In this document: positions 27,880-35,703 of the stretch, in pieces
Position numbering within the stretch: the stretch's first letter is position 1
Layout of the letters: every line of letters starts with the position of its first letter
Source: Phallusia fumigata
Taxonomy: Eukaryota > Chordata > Ascidiacea > Phlebobranchia > Ascidiidae
Assembly: GCA_008931825.1 (NCBI GenBank)
Contig: QXVZ01027685.1
Location: 1-36,043, forward strand
Reading direction: 5' to 3'
Length of the DNA stretch: 36,043 bases
Translations under genes and position numbers: made by a program
Notes under the pieces: generated by a model
Told to the model about the DNA's origin: nothing
What the model saw: the letters and a program-made list of their open reading frames with translations, nothing else
Database searches by the model: none

Positions 27880-27932
27880 ATGCAGCAGCAAAAGAAGTGA
27901 AGCAATCTGATACGATGTATCGCACACCTAAT
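27880..27932 (+). pseudogene. E10 exon, 5' part deleted
   Basis: The acceptor GTTTCGTTGCAG joins directly to GCAGCAAAAGAAGTGAAGC, the middle of E, and the end is CCTAAT|GTAAGC. Confidence 0.4.
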
Positions 27933-27970
27933 GTAAGCAAACAACTGTAAAGGATTTTTCGTTAACTACG

Positions 27971-28050
27971 GTCCCCTTTCTGAAGAGGAAACATTGTTTT
28001 CACTCAGGTTTTCTTTTACCCTGCAGCTTGGTTATGCATTTTGTGTATGA
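27971..28050 (+). repeat. H-family head fragment
   Basis: GGTCCCCTTTCTGAAGAGGA, ACATTGTTTTCACTC and TTTACCCTGCAGCTTGG. It runs into the A1 lead-in (ATAGAGATAAATTTACATG). Confidence 0.5.
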
Positions 28051-28105
28051 AATGTTCATAGAGATAAATTTACATGTTTCTGTCTCTGGTATGTTTTTGT
28101 TTCAG

Positions 28106-28286
28106 GAACATTGATCAAGTTTGGTTATGACAGGAGACCTCTTTCTTCGCATGGACGATGTTCAATGTAGTTGTCGAAATATCAAACGTATTGGATCATC
28201 TTGCAAAATTGAACATGCGGCAGAAAAAGCAGTGGAGGAATTAGGTCGATTTGCATCCATGCAATTAAAAACATCTCGTACCAAAT
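28106..28286 (+). pseudogene. A1 exon, long form
   Basis: The acceptor TTTTTGTTTCAG and donor CCAAAT|GTAAGT are intact. It is 181 nt, with an extra ~30 nt relative to A6 in the middle (TTCAATGTAGTTGTCGAAAT). That segment aligns with E exons (CCGAAATATCAAATGG), linking A and E. After a frame change a frame reads DVQCSCRNIKRIGSSCKIEH, then AAEKAVEELGRFASMQLK. Confidence 0.5.
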
Positions 28287-28370
28287 GTAAGTAAACAAAC
28301 GTCCAGGCATGGTCATGTGCTTGTTTAACATGTTTTTGTTTTAAACTGACTAGTAAAAATGAACAGAAGA

Positions 28371-28390
28371 GACAACGTGCACTTTGTCTA
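28371..28390 (+). repeat. P5 intronic hairpin with GTGCAC core
   Basis: AGACAA pairs with TTGTCT around CGTGCACT, with a perfect 6-bp stem. It lies in the A-C intron. Related copies at 29052, 30773 and 32851 have altered cores (ATGTAC, TTGCAC, ATGCAC). Confidence 0.6.
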
Positions 28391-28426
28391 CAAGTTTTTA
28401 CCATGTTTTTTTAAATTGTTTTGTAG

Positions 28427-28467
28427 AAGAAGTGTTGCTGTGGCGAAATCTTCCGTCATTTTCAAAG
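28427..28467 (+). pseudogene. C1 exon, short
   Basis: The acceptor TTTTGTAG and donor CAAAG|GTAAGT are intact. It is 41 nt, where other C copies have 53. The ATG of C2 and C3 is GTG here. Confidence 0.45.
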
Positions 28468-28534
28468 GTAAGTTGAAGTTAGCGTAAATAACAGAAAATC
28501 CTATTTTTGTTGACATTTCTGCACTTTCTTTTAG

Positions 28535-28606
28535 AACGTTGGACAAGCACGACTCCGCCAGAGATCATTGCTGCTTGTAGAACTGCTGGCATCGCATGCT
28601 CGACAA
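28535..28606 (+). pseudogene. B1 exon
   Basis: The acceptor TTTCTTTTAG is intact. It is 72 nt and phase 1-1 (RWTSTTPPEIIAACRTAGIA). The end is ACAA|GTAATT instead of ACAG. Confidence 0.5.
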
Positions 28607-28682
28607 GTAATTAACTGTAGTCAAGCACATTAAGTTTGATTCACAAATATATTAGCAACAATTTTAAAACAAAAATCTGGTT

Positions 28683-28722
28683 GCTGAAGCCTAACCAGGG
28701 TGCACACTGTTTAGCCTTTAGC
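28683..28722 (+). repeat. P4 intronic hairpin with GTGCAC core, array-2 form
   Basis: GCTGAAGCCTAACCAG faces CTGTTTAGCCTTTAGC around GGTGCACA. Fourteen of 16 positions pair, one as G-U. The same element recurs in every B-A intron. Confidence 0.7.
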
Positions 28723-28799
28723 ATATCTGTGGGATAAAGTATGCACTGTGTATGGAGATAAATTTACATGTTTCTGTCTCTGGTATGTTTTTGTTTCAG

Positions 28800-28963
28800 G
28801 AACATTGATCAAGTTTTGATATGACAGGAGACCTCTTTCCTCCTATGGAAAGTGTGCGTTTCAAACCTCCGATCACCTGGAGAAAATTGAACATGCGACA
28901 AAAAGGCAATCGAGGAATTCGGTTGATATTTGTCTATGTGATTAGAAGAATCACGTGTCAAAT
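28800..28963 (+). pseudogene. A2 exon
   Basis: The acceptor TTTTTGTTTCAG and donor TCAAAT|GTAAGT are intact. An early TGA (AAGTTTTGA) breaks the frame used by A3. Confidence 0.45.
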
Positions 28964-29120
28964 GTAAGTGTGAACAAACGTCCAGGCATGGTAATGTGTT
29001 TTTATCATTTCGTTTTTTGCTTTAAAACTAGCTAGTAAAAATTACCCGAAGAGACAACATGTACTTTGTCTGCAAATTGTTACATTTTTTTTTAAATTGT
29101 TTTGTAGAAGAAGTGAAGTT

Positions 29121-29619
29121 ATGGCGAAATCTGAAACCGAATTAACCGGCACTTTTAGAGGTAAGTTGAAGTTAGCGTAAATAACAGAAAATCTTATTTT
29201 TTGTTGATATTTCTGTACATTCTTTCAGAACATTGGACAAGCACGACTCCGCCTGAGATCATTGCTGCTTGTAGGACTGCTGACACCGCATGCTCAACAG
29301 GTAATTAACTGTAGTCGAGCACATTAAGTTTAATTTCAAAATATCAGCAAAAATTTGAAAAACACAATCTAATTACGTAAGGGTAACCAGGGTGCACACT
29401 GTTTAGCCTTTTGCATAATTTTGCGATATGGTTTGCAATGTTCATGGAAATAAATTTACATGTGTCTGTCTCTGGTATGTTTTTGTTTCAGAAACATTGA
29501 TCAAGTTTGGATTTAACATGAGACCTCTTTCTTCGTATGGAAGATGTTCGTTTCAAACCTCCGATCACCTGAAAAAAATTAAAGCTGCGGTAGAAAACGC
29601 AGTGGAGAAATTAGGTTGA
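29121..29619 (+). CDS. Intact three-exon model for a 79-residue protein of unknown family
   Basis: The exons are C2 (coding 29121-29160), B2 (29229-29300) and A3 (29492-29619, stop TGA 29617-29619). Introns are GTAAGT..TTTCAG and GTAATT..TTTCAG, both phase 1. The ATG lies 13 nt into C2, whose own acceptor TTTTGTAG ends at 29107, so a 5' UTR intron is implied. The protein begins MAKSETELTGTFR, has HWTSTTPPEIIAACRTA in B2, GRCSFQTSDHL in A3, and ends in a likely amphipathic helix AAVENAVEKLG. There is no signal peptide or membrane segment; Cys is at residues 28, 35 and 56. B2 faintly recalls the C-terminal helix-turn of pogo/CENP-B-type DDE transposases (W.S.TP..I..C...GI), too weakly to name it. 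Exon A3 continues beyond the stop to a further donor at 29656. The other array-2 copies examined carry stops, frameshifts or a lost ATG, so this may be the live member or a chance survivor. Confidence 0.45.
29379..29410 (+). repeat. P4 intronic hairpin with GTGCAC core
   Basis: AAGGGTAACCAG faces CTGTTTAGCCTT around GGTGCACA, inside the second intron of the 79-residue model. Confidence 0.65.
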
Positions 29620-29724
29620 TTTGCATCCATATGATAAGAAGCATCACGTGCCAAATGTAAGTGTAAACAAACGTCCAGTCATGGTCATGTTCTTTTTGTA
29701 ACTTCGTTTTATAAAGCCTAACTA

Positions 29725-29840
29725 AAGCTCCGGTAACTATGAGACGCAATTAATGAAATGTAGGGGAATACATCTCCTTTTTAAACTGCGTGATAGTGTG
29801 TATAGAATGTGTATGTACGGTAAACCAACCTTCAGTTGTG
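29725..29840 (+). repeat. H-family tail fragment
   Basis: CCGGTAACTATGAGACGCAA, GAATACATCTCC and GTGTATAGAATGTGTATGTA to AAACCAACCTTC match H tails. It recurs at 32484-32600. Confidence 0.5.
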
Positions 29841-29874
29841 TGTTTAAATTCTGCTAATTGTTTTTACAGGCAAG

Positions 29875-29939
29875 TATTACTGCGACGAAGAAATATACAA
29901 AAATGACTACGAATCAGTCCATCGGCATTTACACAGTTA
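29875..29939 (+). pseudogene. F-type exon within array 2
   Basis: The acceptor TTGTTTTTACAG is intact. It is open in phase 1 (KYYCDEEIYKNDYESVHRHL). The end is CACAG|TTAAGA. Its frame aligns with C3 read as KKCCYGENYNRSNRHF, tying F to C. Confidence 0.5.
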
Positions 29940-30016
29940 AGATAACAGCAATTTCTTTCTATATAACTTATTAAACGTGATTTGAATTTCTGTTTATAAA
30001 CGAAATAAACTTAATA

Positions 30017-30052
30017 CAGAGGTGATACAGAGTGCACGCTGACCGCCTCTTG
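30017..30052 (+). repeat. P3 intronic hairpin with GTGCAC core
   Basis: CAGAGGTGATACAG faces CTGACCGCCTCTTG around AGTGCACG. Confidence 0.6.
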
Positions 30053-30148
30053 TACGCCAATTGCAATAACTGGCTAGTGAAAATTCAGAAGAGACAACTA
30101 CACTGTTTTGTCTTCAAATTTTTAACATGTTTTTTAATTGTTTTGTAG

Positions 30149-30201
30149 AAGAAGTGTTGTTATGGCGAAAACTACAACAGAAGTAACCGGCATTTTCAAA
30201 G
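30149..30201 (+). pseudogene. C3 exon
   Basis: 53 nt with acceptor TTTTGTAG and donor CAAAG|GTAAGT. An ATG starts MAKTTTEVTGIFK, in phase with B3. The gene model fails downstream because A4 has a frameshift. Confidence 0.5.
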
Positions 30202-30269
30202 GTAAGTTGAAGTTAGCGTAAATAACAGAAAATCATATTTTATGTTCACATTGCTGCACTTTCTTTCAG

Positions 30270-30341
30270 AACGTTGGACAAGCACGACTCCGCCAGAGAT
30301 CATTGCTACTTGTAGGACTGCTGGCATCGCATGCTCGACAG
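30270..30341 (+). pseudogene. B3 exon
   Basis: 72 nt with intact acceptor and donor. It reads RWTSTTPPEIIATCRTAGIA. Confidence 0.5.
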
Positions 30342-30416
30342 GTAATTAACTGTGGTCGAGCAGATTAAGTTCGATTTACAAATATTAGCAACAATTTTTG
30401 AAACAAAGCTGTGGTT

Positions 30417-30456
30417 GCTGAAGCCTAACCAGGGTGCACACTGTTTAGCCTTTATC
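30417..30456 (+). repeat. P4 intronic hairpin with GTGCAC core
   Basis: GCTGAAGCCTAACCAG faces CTGTTTAGCCTTTATC around GGTGCACA. Confidence 0.65.
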
Positions 30457-30533
30457 ATAATTTTGAGATATGGCTTGCAATGTGCATAGAGATAAGTTTA
30501 CATGTTTCCGTTACTGCTATGTTTTTGTTTCAG

Positions 30534-30699
30534 GAACATTGATCAGGTTTGGATTTGACAGGAGACATTCTTTCTTCGTATGGAAGGTGTTCGTTTCAAA
30601 CCTCTGATCACCTGGCAAAAATTCAAGCTGCGGCAGCAATAACATTGGAGGAATTCGGTTGATATTTATCCATTTGATTAGAAGCATCACGTGCCAAAT
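30534..30699 (+). pseudogene. A4 exon, frameshifted
   Basis: The acceptor is intact. Relative to A3 a one-base insertion lies in GAGACATTCTTTCTTCG, moving the downstream homology to another frame. The donor is AAAT|GTAGGT. Confidence 0.45.
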
Positions 30700-30827
30700 G
30701 TAGGTGTAAACAAATGTTCCGGCATGGTCATGTCCTTTTATAACTTCGTTTTTTCTTTAAAACTGGCAGGAGAGACAACTTGCACCTTGTCTTAAAATTT
30801 TTATCATGTTTTTTTTATTTGTTTTGT

Positions 30828-30875
30828 AAAAAGTGTTGCTATGGCGAAATCTTAAACAGAAGTAGTCATTTTCAG
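30828..30875 (+). pseudogene. C4 exon remnant, splice sites lost
   Basis: TTGTAG has become TTGTAA, and the donor is replaced by TTCAGATGCA. Confidence 0.4.
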
Positions 30876-30914
30876 ATGCATACTTTTTGTTGATATTTCT
30901 ACACTTTCTTCCAA

Positions 30915-30986
30915 AACGTTGGACAAGCACGACTCCGCCGGAGATCATTGCTGCTTATAAGACTGCTGGTATCGCATGCTCAACAG
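30915..30986 (+). pseudogene. B4 exon, acceptor lost
   Basis: The 72-nt body is intact, but the acceptor CAG is CAA (TTCTTCCAA|AACGTT). Confidence 0.45.
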
Positions 30987-31082
30987 GTAATTAATTGTAG
31001 TCAAGAACATTATAGAATGTCTATGTGCGGTAAACCAACCTTCTAATTGTGTGTTTAAATTATGCTTATTGTTTTTTGTAGG

Positions 31083-31133
31083 CAAGTATTACTGCGACGA
31101 AGAAATCAGTCCACCGGCATTTGCACAGTTAAG
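31083..31133 (+). pseudogene. F-type exon, shortened
   Basis: The acceptor TTTTTTGTAGGC is followed by AAGTATTACTGCGACGAAG, then a deletion to TCAGTCCACCGGCATTTGC. It ends ACAG|TTAAGT. Confidence 0.4.
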
Positions 31134-31303
31134 TTAACAGCAATTTCTTGTAACTTGTATGCAACGAAATAAACTGAATATCGAGGTGGTACAGAGTGCA
31201 TGCTGGCCGCCCCTTGTTTGTCATCTAAACACATTTTTCAATAACTATGCGTCAATAACAGCGTTATATTTTTCGCTTCATTATTTCTGCCTTATTTTTT
31301 TAG

Positions 31304-31438
31304 AACTTTCGACGAGCACTGGTCACAGGAGACGATCACTGCTTGTAGGACTACCAAGGTTTAAACCGGACAACTGGTTGAAACGATTCGATGCTCTACA
31401 TGAATTCACAACAGTGTCAACGTCTCAAACTGCTGAAT
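31304..31438 (+). pseudogene. B'-D fused exon
   Basis: The acceptor TTATTTTTTTAG is intact. A B' body (GACGATCACTGCTTGTAGG) is joined to a D tail (ATGAATTCACAACAGTGTC) and the donor GAAT|GTAAGT. One frame is open for most of it (STGHRRRSLLVGLPRFK..), unlike the frame of other B' copies. A near-identical copy is at 34581. Confidence 0.45.
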
Positions 31439-31582
31439 GTAAGTTAATTTACAATTATTAAAGATCTTACCGCCAAAGTATTTGAAAACAAATAATTATT
31501 TGTTACGTTAAAATATCTATGTTCCCTTGAGTGTTCGGTTGTCAGCATCGGTCAAATTCTCCACATCAAAATATTATCGAAT

Positions 31583-31633
31583 CGCCTGTTGTTGTGGCGA
31601 AAATTGAAACAGCTGTAACCGGCATTTTCAGAG
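31583..31633 (+). pseudogene. C5 exon remnant fused to foldback right arm
   Basis: GTTGTTGTGGCGAAAATTG to CAGAG|GTACGT. The acceptor is replaced by the D-E foldback right arm (GTTCGGTTGTCAGCATCGG, about 31533-31551). Confidence 0.4.
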
Positions 31634-31700
31634 GTACGTTGAAGTTAGCGTAAATAACAGAAAATCATATTTTTGTTGACATTTCTGCACTTTCTTTCAG

Positions 31701-31772
31701 AACGTTGGACAAGCACGACTCCGCCTGAGATCATTGCTGCTTGTAGGACTGCTGACATCGCATGCTCGACAG
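31701..31772 (+). pseudogene. B5 exon
   Basis: 72 nt with both splice sites intact. Two successive A exons (A5, A6) follow without another B. Confidence 0.5.
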
Positions 31773-31847
31773 GTAATTAACTGTAGTTAAGCACATTAAG
31801 TTTGATTTACAAATATTAGCAACAACTTTTGAAACAAAACTCTGATT

Positions 31848-31887
31848 GCTAAAGCCTAACCGGGGTGCACACTGTTTAGCCTTTAGC
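31848..31887 (+). repeat. P4 intronic hairpin with GTGCAC core
   Basis: GCTAAAGCCTAACCGG faces CTGTTTAGCCTTTAGC around GGTGCACA. Confidence 0.65.
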
Positions 31888-31964
31888 ATAATTTTACGAT
31901 ATGGTTTGCAATGTTCATGTAGATAAATTTACATGTTTCTGTCTCTATTACTTTTTTGTTTCAG

Positions 31965-32129
31965 GAACATTGATCAAGTTTGGATTTGACAGGAGACCTC
32001 CATCTTCGCATGGAGGATGTTCGTTTTAAACCTCCGATCATCTGGCAAAAATTTAAGAAGCGGCAGCAAAAGTAGTGGAGGAATTAGGTTGATATTTGTC
32101 CATGTGTTTAGAAGCATCACGTGCCAAAT
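31965..32129 (+). pseudogene. A5 exon
   Basis: Both splice sites are intact. The A3 frame ends early at TTTTAA (GGCSF*). Confidence 0.45.
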
Positions 32130-32142
32130 GTAAGTTAACAAT

Positions 32143-32180
32143 TGCTGAAGCTAACCAAGGTGCACACTGTTTAGTGTTTA
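32143..32180 (+). repeat. P4 intronic hairpin, A5-A6 interval
   Basis: TGCTGAAGCTAACCAA faces CTGTTTAGTG around GGTGCACA. A second P4 element here supports A6 being an extra A exon from unequal exchange. Confidence 0.5.
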
Positions 32181-32259
32181 ATATAATTTTGCGAAATGGT
32201 TTGCAATGTACATAGAGATAAATATACATGTTTCTGTGTATGGTACTTTTTTGTTTCAG

Positions 32260-32424
32260 GAACATTGATCATGTTTGGATTTGACAGGAGACCTCTTTCT
32301 TCGTATGGAAGATGTTCGTTTCAAACCTCCGATCACCTGGAAAAAATTCAAGCTGCGGTAGAAAACGCAGTGGAGAAATTAGGTCGATTTGCATCCATAT
32401 GATAAGAAGCATCACGTGCCAAAT
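32260..32424 (+). pseudogene. A6 exon, longest open A frame
   Basis: Both splice sites are intact. The frame matches A3 (TLIMFGFDRRPLSSYGRCSF, EKIQAAVENAVEKLG) and extends GRFASI to a TGA at 32400-32402. The acceptor is in phase with B5, so skipping A5 would give an open B5-A6 product. Confidence 0.5.
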
Positions 32425-32483
32425 GTAAGTGTAAACAAACGTCCAGACATGTTCTTTTTGTAACTTCGTTTTATAAAGCCTAA

Positions 32484-32600
32484 CTAAAGCTCCGGTAACT
32501 ATGAGACCCAGTTAAAAAAATGTAAGGGAATACATCTCCTTTTCAAACTGCGTGATAGTGTGTATAGAATGTCTATGTGCGGTAAACCAACCTTCAGTTG
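32484..32600 (+). repeat. H-family tail fragment
   Basis: It repeats 29725-29840 at an offset of about 2.77 kb. Confidence 0.5.
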
Positions 32601-32633
32601 TGTGTTTAAATTCTGCTAATTGTTTTTACAGGC

Positions 32634-32700
32634 AAGTATTACTGCGACGAAGAAATATACAAAAATGACTACGAATCAGTCCACTGGCATTTACACAGTT
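32634..32700 (+). pseudogene. F-type exon
   Basis: The acceptor TTTTTACAG is intact. It is the counterpart of 29875-29939 (KYYCDEEIYKNDYESVHWHL). Confidence 0.45.
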
Positions 32701-32774
32701 AAGTTAACGGCAATTTCTTTCTATGTAACTTATTAAATGTGATTTGAATTTTTGTCTATAAACGAAATAAACTT

Positions 32775-32812
32775 AATACAGAGGTGGTACGGAGTGCACG
32801 CTGGCCGCCCCT
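32775..32812 (+). repeat. P3 intronic hairpin with GTGCAC core
   Basis: ACAGAGGTGGTACGG faces CTGGCCGCCCCTGG around AGTGCACG. The A-to-G change in the left arm accompanies an A-to-G change in the right arm (CTGGCC for CTGACC). Confidence 0.55.
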
Positions 32813-32911
32813 GGTACGCCAATTGCAATAACTGGCTAGTAAAAATTCTGAAGGGACAACATGCACTGTTTTGTCTTCGAATATTCAACATGTTTTTTCG
32901 TTGTTTTGTAG

Positions 32912-32964
32912 ACAAAGTGTTGTTGTGGGGAAAATTGAAACAGCTGTAACCGGCATTTTCAGAG
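32912..32964 (+). pseudogene. C6 exon
   Basis: 53 nt with acceptor TTTTGTAG and donor AGAG|GTATGT. The ATG position is GTG. Confidence 0.45.
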
Positions 32965-33031
32965 GTATGTTGAAGTTAGCGTAAATAAAAGCGATTTATA
33001 TTTTTTGGTGACTTTGTGCACTTTCTTTCAG

Positions 33032-33103
33032 AACGTTGGACAAGCACGACTCCGCCGGAGATCATTGCTGCTTGTAGGACTGCTGGGATCGCATGCTCAA
33101 CAG
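33032..33103 (+). pseudogene. B6 exon
   Basis: 72 nt with both splice sites intact. Confidence 0.5.
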
Positions 33104-33295
33104 GTAATTAACTGTAGTCAAACACATTGAGTTTGATTTACAAATAATAGCAACAATTTTTGAAATAAATGTCTGATTGCTGAAGCCTAATCAGGGTGCA
33201 CACTGTTTAGCCTTTAGCATAATTTTGCGATATGGTTTGCAATGTACATAGAGATAAATTTACATGTTTCTGTCTCTGGTATGTTTTTGTTTCAG

Positions 33296-33475
33296 GAACA
33301 TTGATCAGGTTTGGATTTGACAGGAGTCCTCTTTCTTCGTATGGAAGATGTTCAATGTATTTTTCGTAATTTCAAACGTATTGGTTCATCTTGCAAGAAT
33401 CAAACATGCGGCAAAAAGCAGTGGAGGAATTAGGTCGATATGCATCCATGTGATCAGAAGCATCATTTGCCAAAT
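33296..33475 (+). pseudogene. A7 exon, long form
   Basis: Like A1 it keeps the E-like middle segment (TTCAATGTATTTTTCGTAAT). The A3 frame stops there. Confidence 0.45.
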
Positions 33476-33617
33476 GTAAGTGTAAACAAACGTTCAGGCA
33501 TTGTCATGTGCTTTTATAACTTTGTTTTGTATTAAACTGGCTAGTAAAAATTACCATAAGTGACAACATACACGTTGTTTTTGAAATTTTTACCACGTTT
33601 TTTGAATTGTTTTTTAG

Positions 33618-33670
33618 AAAAAAAGGTTGTTATTGCGAAAACTGAAACAGGATTAAGTGGCATTTTCAAT
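33618..33670 (+). pseudogene. C7 exon
   Basis: The acceptor TTTTTTAG is intact. The ATG position is ATT. The donor is degenerate (CAAT|GTTAAG). Confidence 0.4.
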
Positions 33671-33739
33671 GTTAAGTTGAAGTTAGCGTAAATAGCATAA
33701 AATCACATGTTTTGTTGCCATTTCTTCTGTTTCTTTCAG

Positions 33740-33811
33740 TACGTTAGACGAGCACGACTCCACCGGGGATCATTGCTGCTTGTAGGACTGCTGGCATCGC
33801 ATGCTCAACAG
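33740..33811 (+). pseudogene. B7 exon
   Basis: 72 nt. TGG is changed to TAG near the start (ACGTTAGACG). Confidence 0.45.
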
Positions 33812-33889
33812 GTAATTAACTGTAGTCAAGCACATTCAGTTTGATTTACAAATATTAGAAACAATTTTTAAAACAAAAATCTGGTTGCT

Positions 33890-33928
33890 AAAGCCTAACC
33901 AGGGTGCACACTGTTTAGCCTTTAGCAT
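33890..33928 (+). repeat. P4 intronic hairpin with GTGCAC core
   Basis: AAGCCTAACCAG faces CTGTTTAGCCTTTAGC around GGTGCACA. Confidence 0.6.
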
Positions 33929-34003
33929 AATTTTACGATATGATTTGCAATGTTCATAGAGATAAGTTTTCGTGTTTCTGTCTCTGTTATGTTTTTGTTT
34001 CAG

Positions 34004-34124
34004 GAACATTGATCAAGTTTGGATTTGATAGGAGACCTCGCAAAAATTGAACATACGGCGGAAAAAGCAGCGGAGGAATTAGGTTGATATGCATCCATGT
34101 GATTAGAAGCATCACGTGCCAAAT
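34004..34124 (+). pseudogene. A8 exon, internal deletion
   Basis: Both splice sites are intact. About 45 nt are missing between GGAGACCTC and GCAAAAATTGAAC. Confidence 0.45.
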
Positions 34125-34191
34125 GTAAGTGTAAACAAACGTTTAGACATGGTCATGTGCTTTTTGTTGACATTTCTGCACTTTCTTCCAG

Positions 34192-34263
34192 TGCGTTGGA
34201 CAAGCACGACTCCGCCGGAGATCATTGCTGCTTATAAGACTGCTGGCATCGCATGCTCAACAA
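34192..34263 (+). pseudogene. B8 exon
   Basis: The 72-nt body is intact. The end is ACAA|GTAATT. The intervening C exon is missing. Confidence 0.45.
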
Positions 34264-34358
34264 GTAATTAACTGTAGTAAAGAACATTATAGAATGTCTA
34301 TGTGCGGTAAACCAACCTTCTAATTGTGTGTTTAAATTATGCTTAATGTTTTTTGTAG

Positions 34359-34410
34359 GCAAGAATTACTGCGACGAAGAAATCGGTCCACCGGCATTTG
34401 CACAGTTAAG
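34359..34410 (+). pseudogene. F-type exon, shortened
   Basis: The counterpart of 31083-31133, displaced by about 3.28 kb. Confidence 0.4.
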
Positions 34411-34580
34411 TTAAAAGCAATTTCTTGTAACTTGTATGCAACGAAATAAACTGAATACAGAGGTGGTAGAGAGTGCATGCTGGCCGCCCCTTGTTTGTCA
34501 TCTAAACACATTTTTCAATAACTATGCGTCAATAACAGCGTTATATTTTTCGCTTCATTATTTCTGCCTTATTTTTTTAG

Positions 34581-34714
34581 AACTTTCGGCGAGCACTGGC
34601 CACAGGAGACGATCACTGCTTGTAGGACTACCAAGGTTTAAACCGGCAACTGGTTGAAACGATTCGATGCTCTACATGAATTCACAACGGTGTCAACGTC
34701 TCAAACTGCTGAAT
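34581..34714 (+). pseudogene. B'-D fused exon
   Basis: The counterpart of 31304-31438, one base shorter. In the ancestral B' frame it reads EHWPQETITACRTTKV before a stop, which aligns well with array-2 B exons. Confidence 0.45.
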
Positions 34715-34879
34715 GTAAGTTAATTTACAATTATTAAAGATCTTACCGCCAAAGTATTTGAAAACAAATAATTATTTGTTACGTTAAAATATCTATGTAC
34801 GCAGTCACATTCGAACCCTTGAGTGTTCGGTTGTCAGCATCGGTCAAATTGTCCACATCAAAATATTATCGAATCGCCT

Positions 34880-34925
34880 GTTGTTGTGACGAAAATTGAA
34901 ACAGCTGTAACCGGCATTTTCGGAG
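34880..34925 (+). pseudogene. C8 exon remnant fused to foldback right arm
   Basis: As at 31583. It is open in phase with B9 and A9 (VVVTKIETAVTGIFG) but has no ATG and no acceptor. Confidence 0.4.
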
Positions 34926-34991
34926 GTACGTTGAAGTTAGCGTAAATAACAGAAAATCATATTTTTGTTGACATTTTTGCACTTTTTTCAG

Positions 34992-35063
34992 GACCTTGGA
35001 CAAGCACGACTCCGCCGGAGATCATTGCTGCTTGTAGGACTGCTGGCATCGCATGCTCAACAG
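34992..35063 (+). pseudogene. B9 exon
   Basis: 72 nt with both splice sites intact, phase 1-1. Confidence 0.5.
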
Positions 35064-35137
35064 GTAATTAACTGTAGTCAAGCACATTAAGTTAAATTTA
35101 GAAATATTAGCAACAATTTTTGAAACAAAATCTGATT

Positions 35138-35177
35138 GCTAAAGCCTAACCGGGGTGCACACTGTTTAGCCTTTAGC
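35138..35177 (+). repeat. P4 intronic hairpin with GTGCAC core
   Basis: GCTAAAGCCTAACCGG faces CTGTTTAGCCTTTAGC around GGTGCACA. Confidence 0.65.
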
Positions 35178-35254
35178 ATAATTTTACGATATGGTTTGCA
35201 ATGTTCATGGAGATAAATTTACATGTTTCTGTCTCTAGTACTTTTTTGTTTCAG

Positions 35255-35419
35255 GAACTTTGATCAAGTTTGGATTTGACAGGAGACCTCTTTCTTCGTA
35301 TGGAAGATGTTCGTTTCAAACCTCCCATCACTTGGCAAAAATTGAAGCAGCCGCAGCAAAAGCAGTGGAAGAATTCGGTTGATATACATCCATGTGATTG
35401 GAAGCATCACGTGTCAAAT
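35255..35419 (+). pseudogene. A9 exon, open to the family stop
   Basis: Both splice sites are intact. The frame matches A3 (TLIKFGFDRRPLSSYGRCSF, AKIEAAAAKAVEEFG) to the TGA at 35380-35382. Confidence 0.5.
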
Positions 35420-35480
35420 GTAAGTGTGAACAAACGTTCAGGCATGGTCATGTGCTTTTATGACTTTGACTTTCTTTCAG

Positions 35481-35552
35481 AACGTTGGACAAGCACGTCT
35501 CCGCCGGAGATCATTACTGCTTGTAGGACTGCTTGGATCGCATGCTCAACAG
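35481..35552 (+). pseudogene. B10 exon
   Basis: 72 nt with both splice sites intact. It sits only 61 bp after A9, with no C exon. Confidence 0.5.
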
Positions 35553-35703
35553 GTAATTAACTGTAGTTAAGCACATTAATTTTAATTTACGAATATTAGC
35601 AACAATTTTTAAAACAAGCCTCTAGCATAATTTTGCAATAAGGTTTGCTATGTTTGCAGAGATAAATTTACCTTTTTCTGTGTCTGGTATGTTTTTGTTT
35701 CAG

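Noticed and set aside
29229-29300. Pogo/CENP-B-like transposase C-terminus
   Set aside because: Only a few residues (W, TP, I, GI) agree over 24 positions and no DDE catalytic region is present in the window.
29428-29619. Single-exon 63-codon ORF ending in A3
   Set aside because: Its first third reads the B-A intron including the polypyrimidine tract. The spliced C2-B2-A3 model explains the conserved part better.
28535-35552. B exons read in frame 1 give a signal-peptide-like RLRRRSLLLVGLLASHA
   Set aside because: In that frame the following A exon meets a TGA at its third codon and no upstream ATG is in phase.
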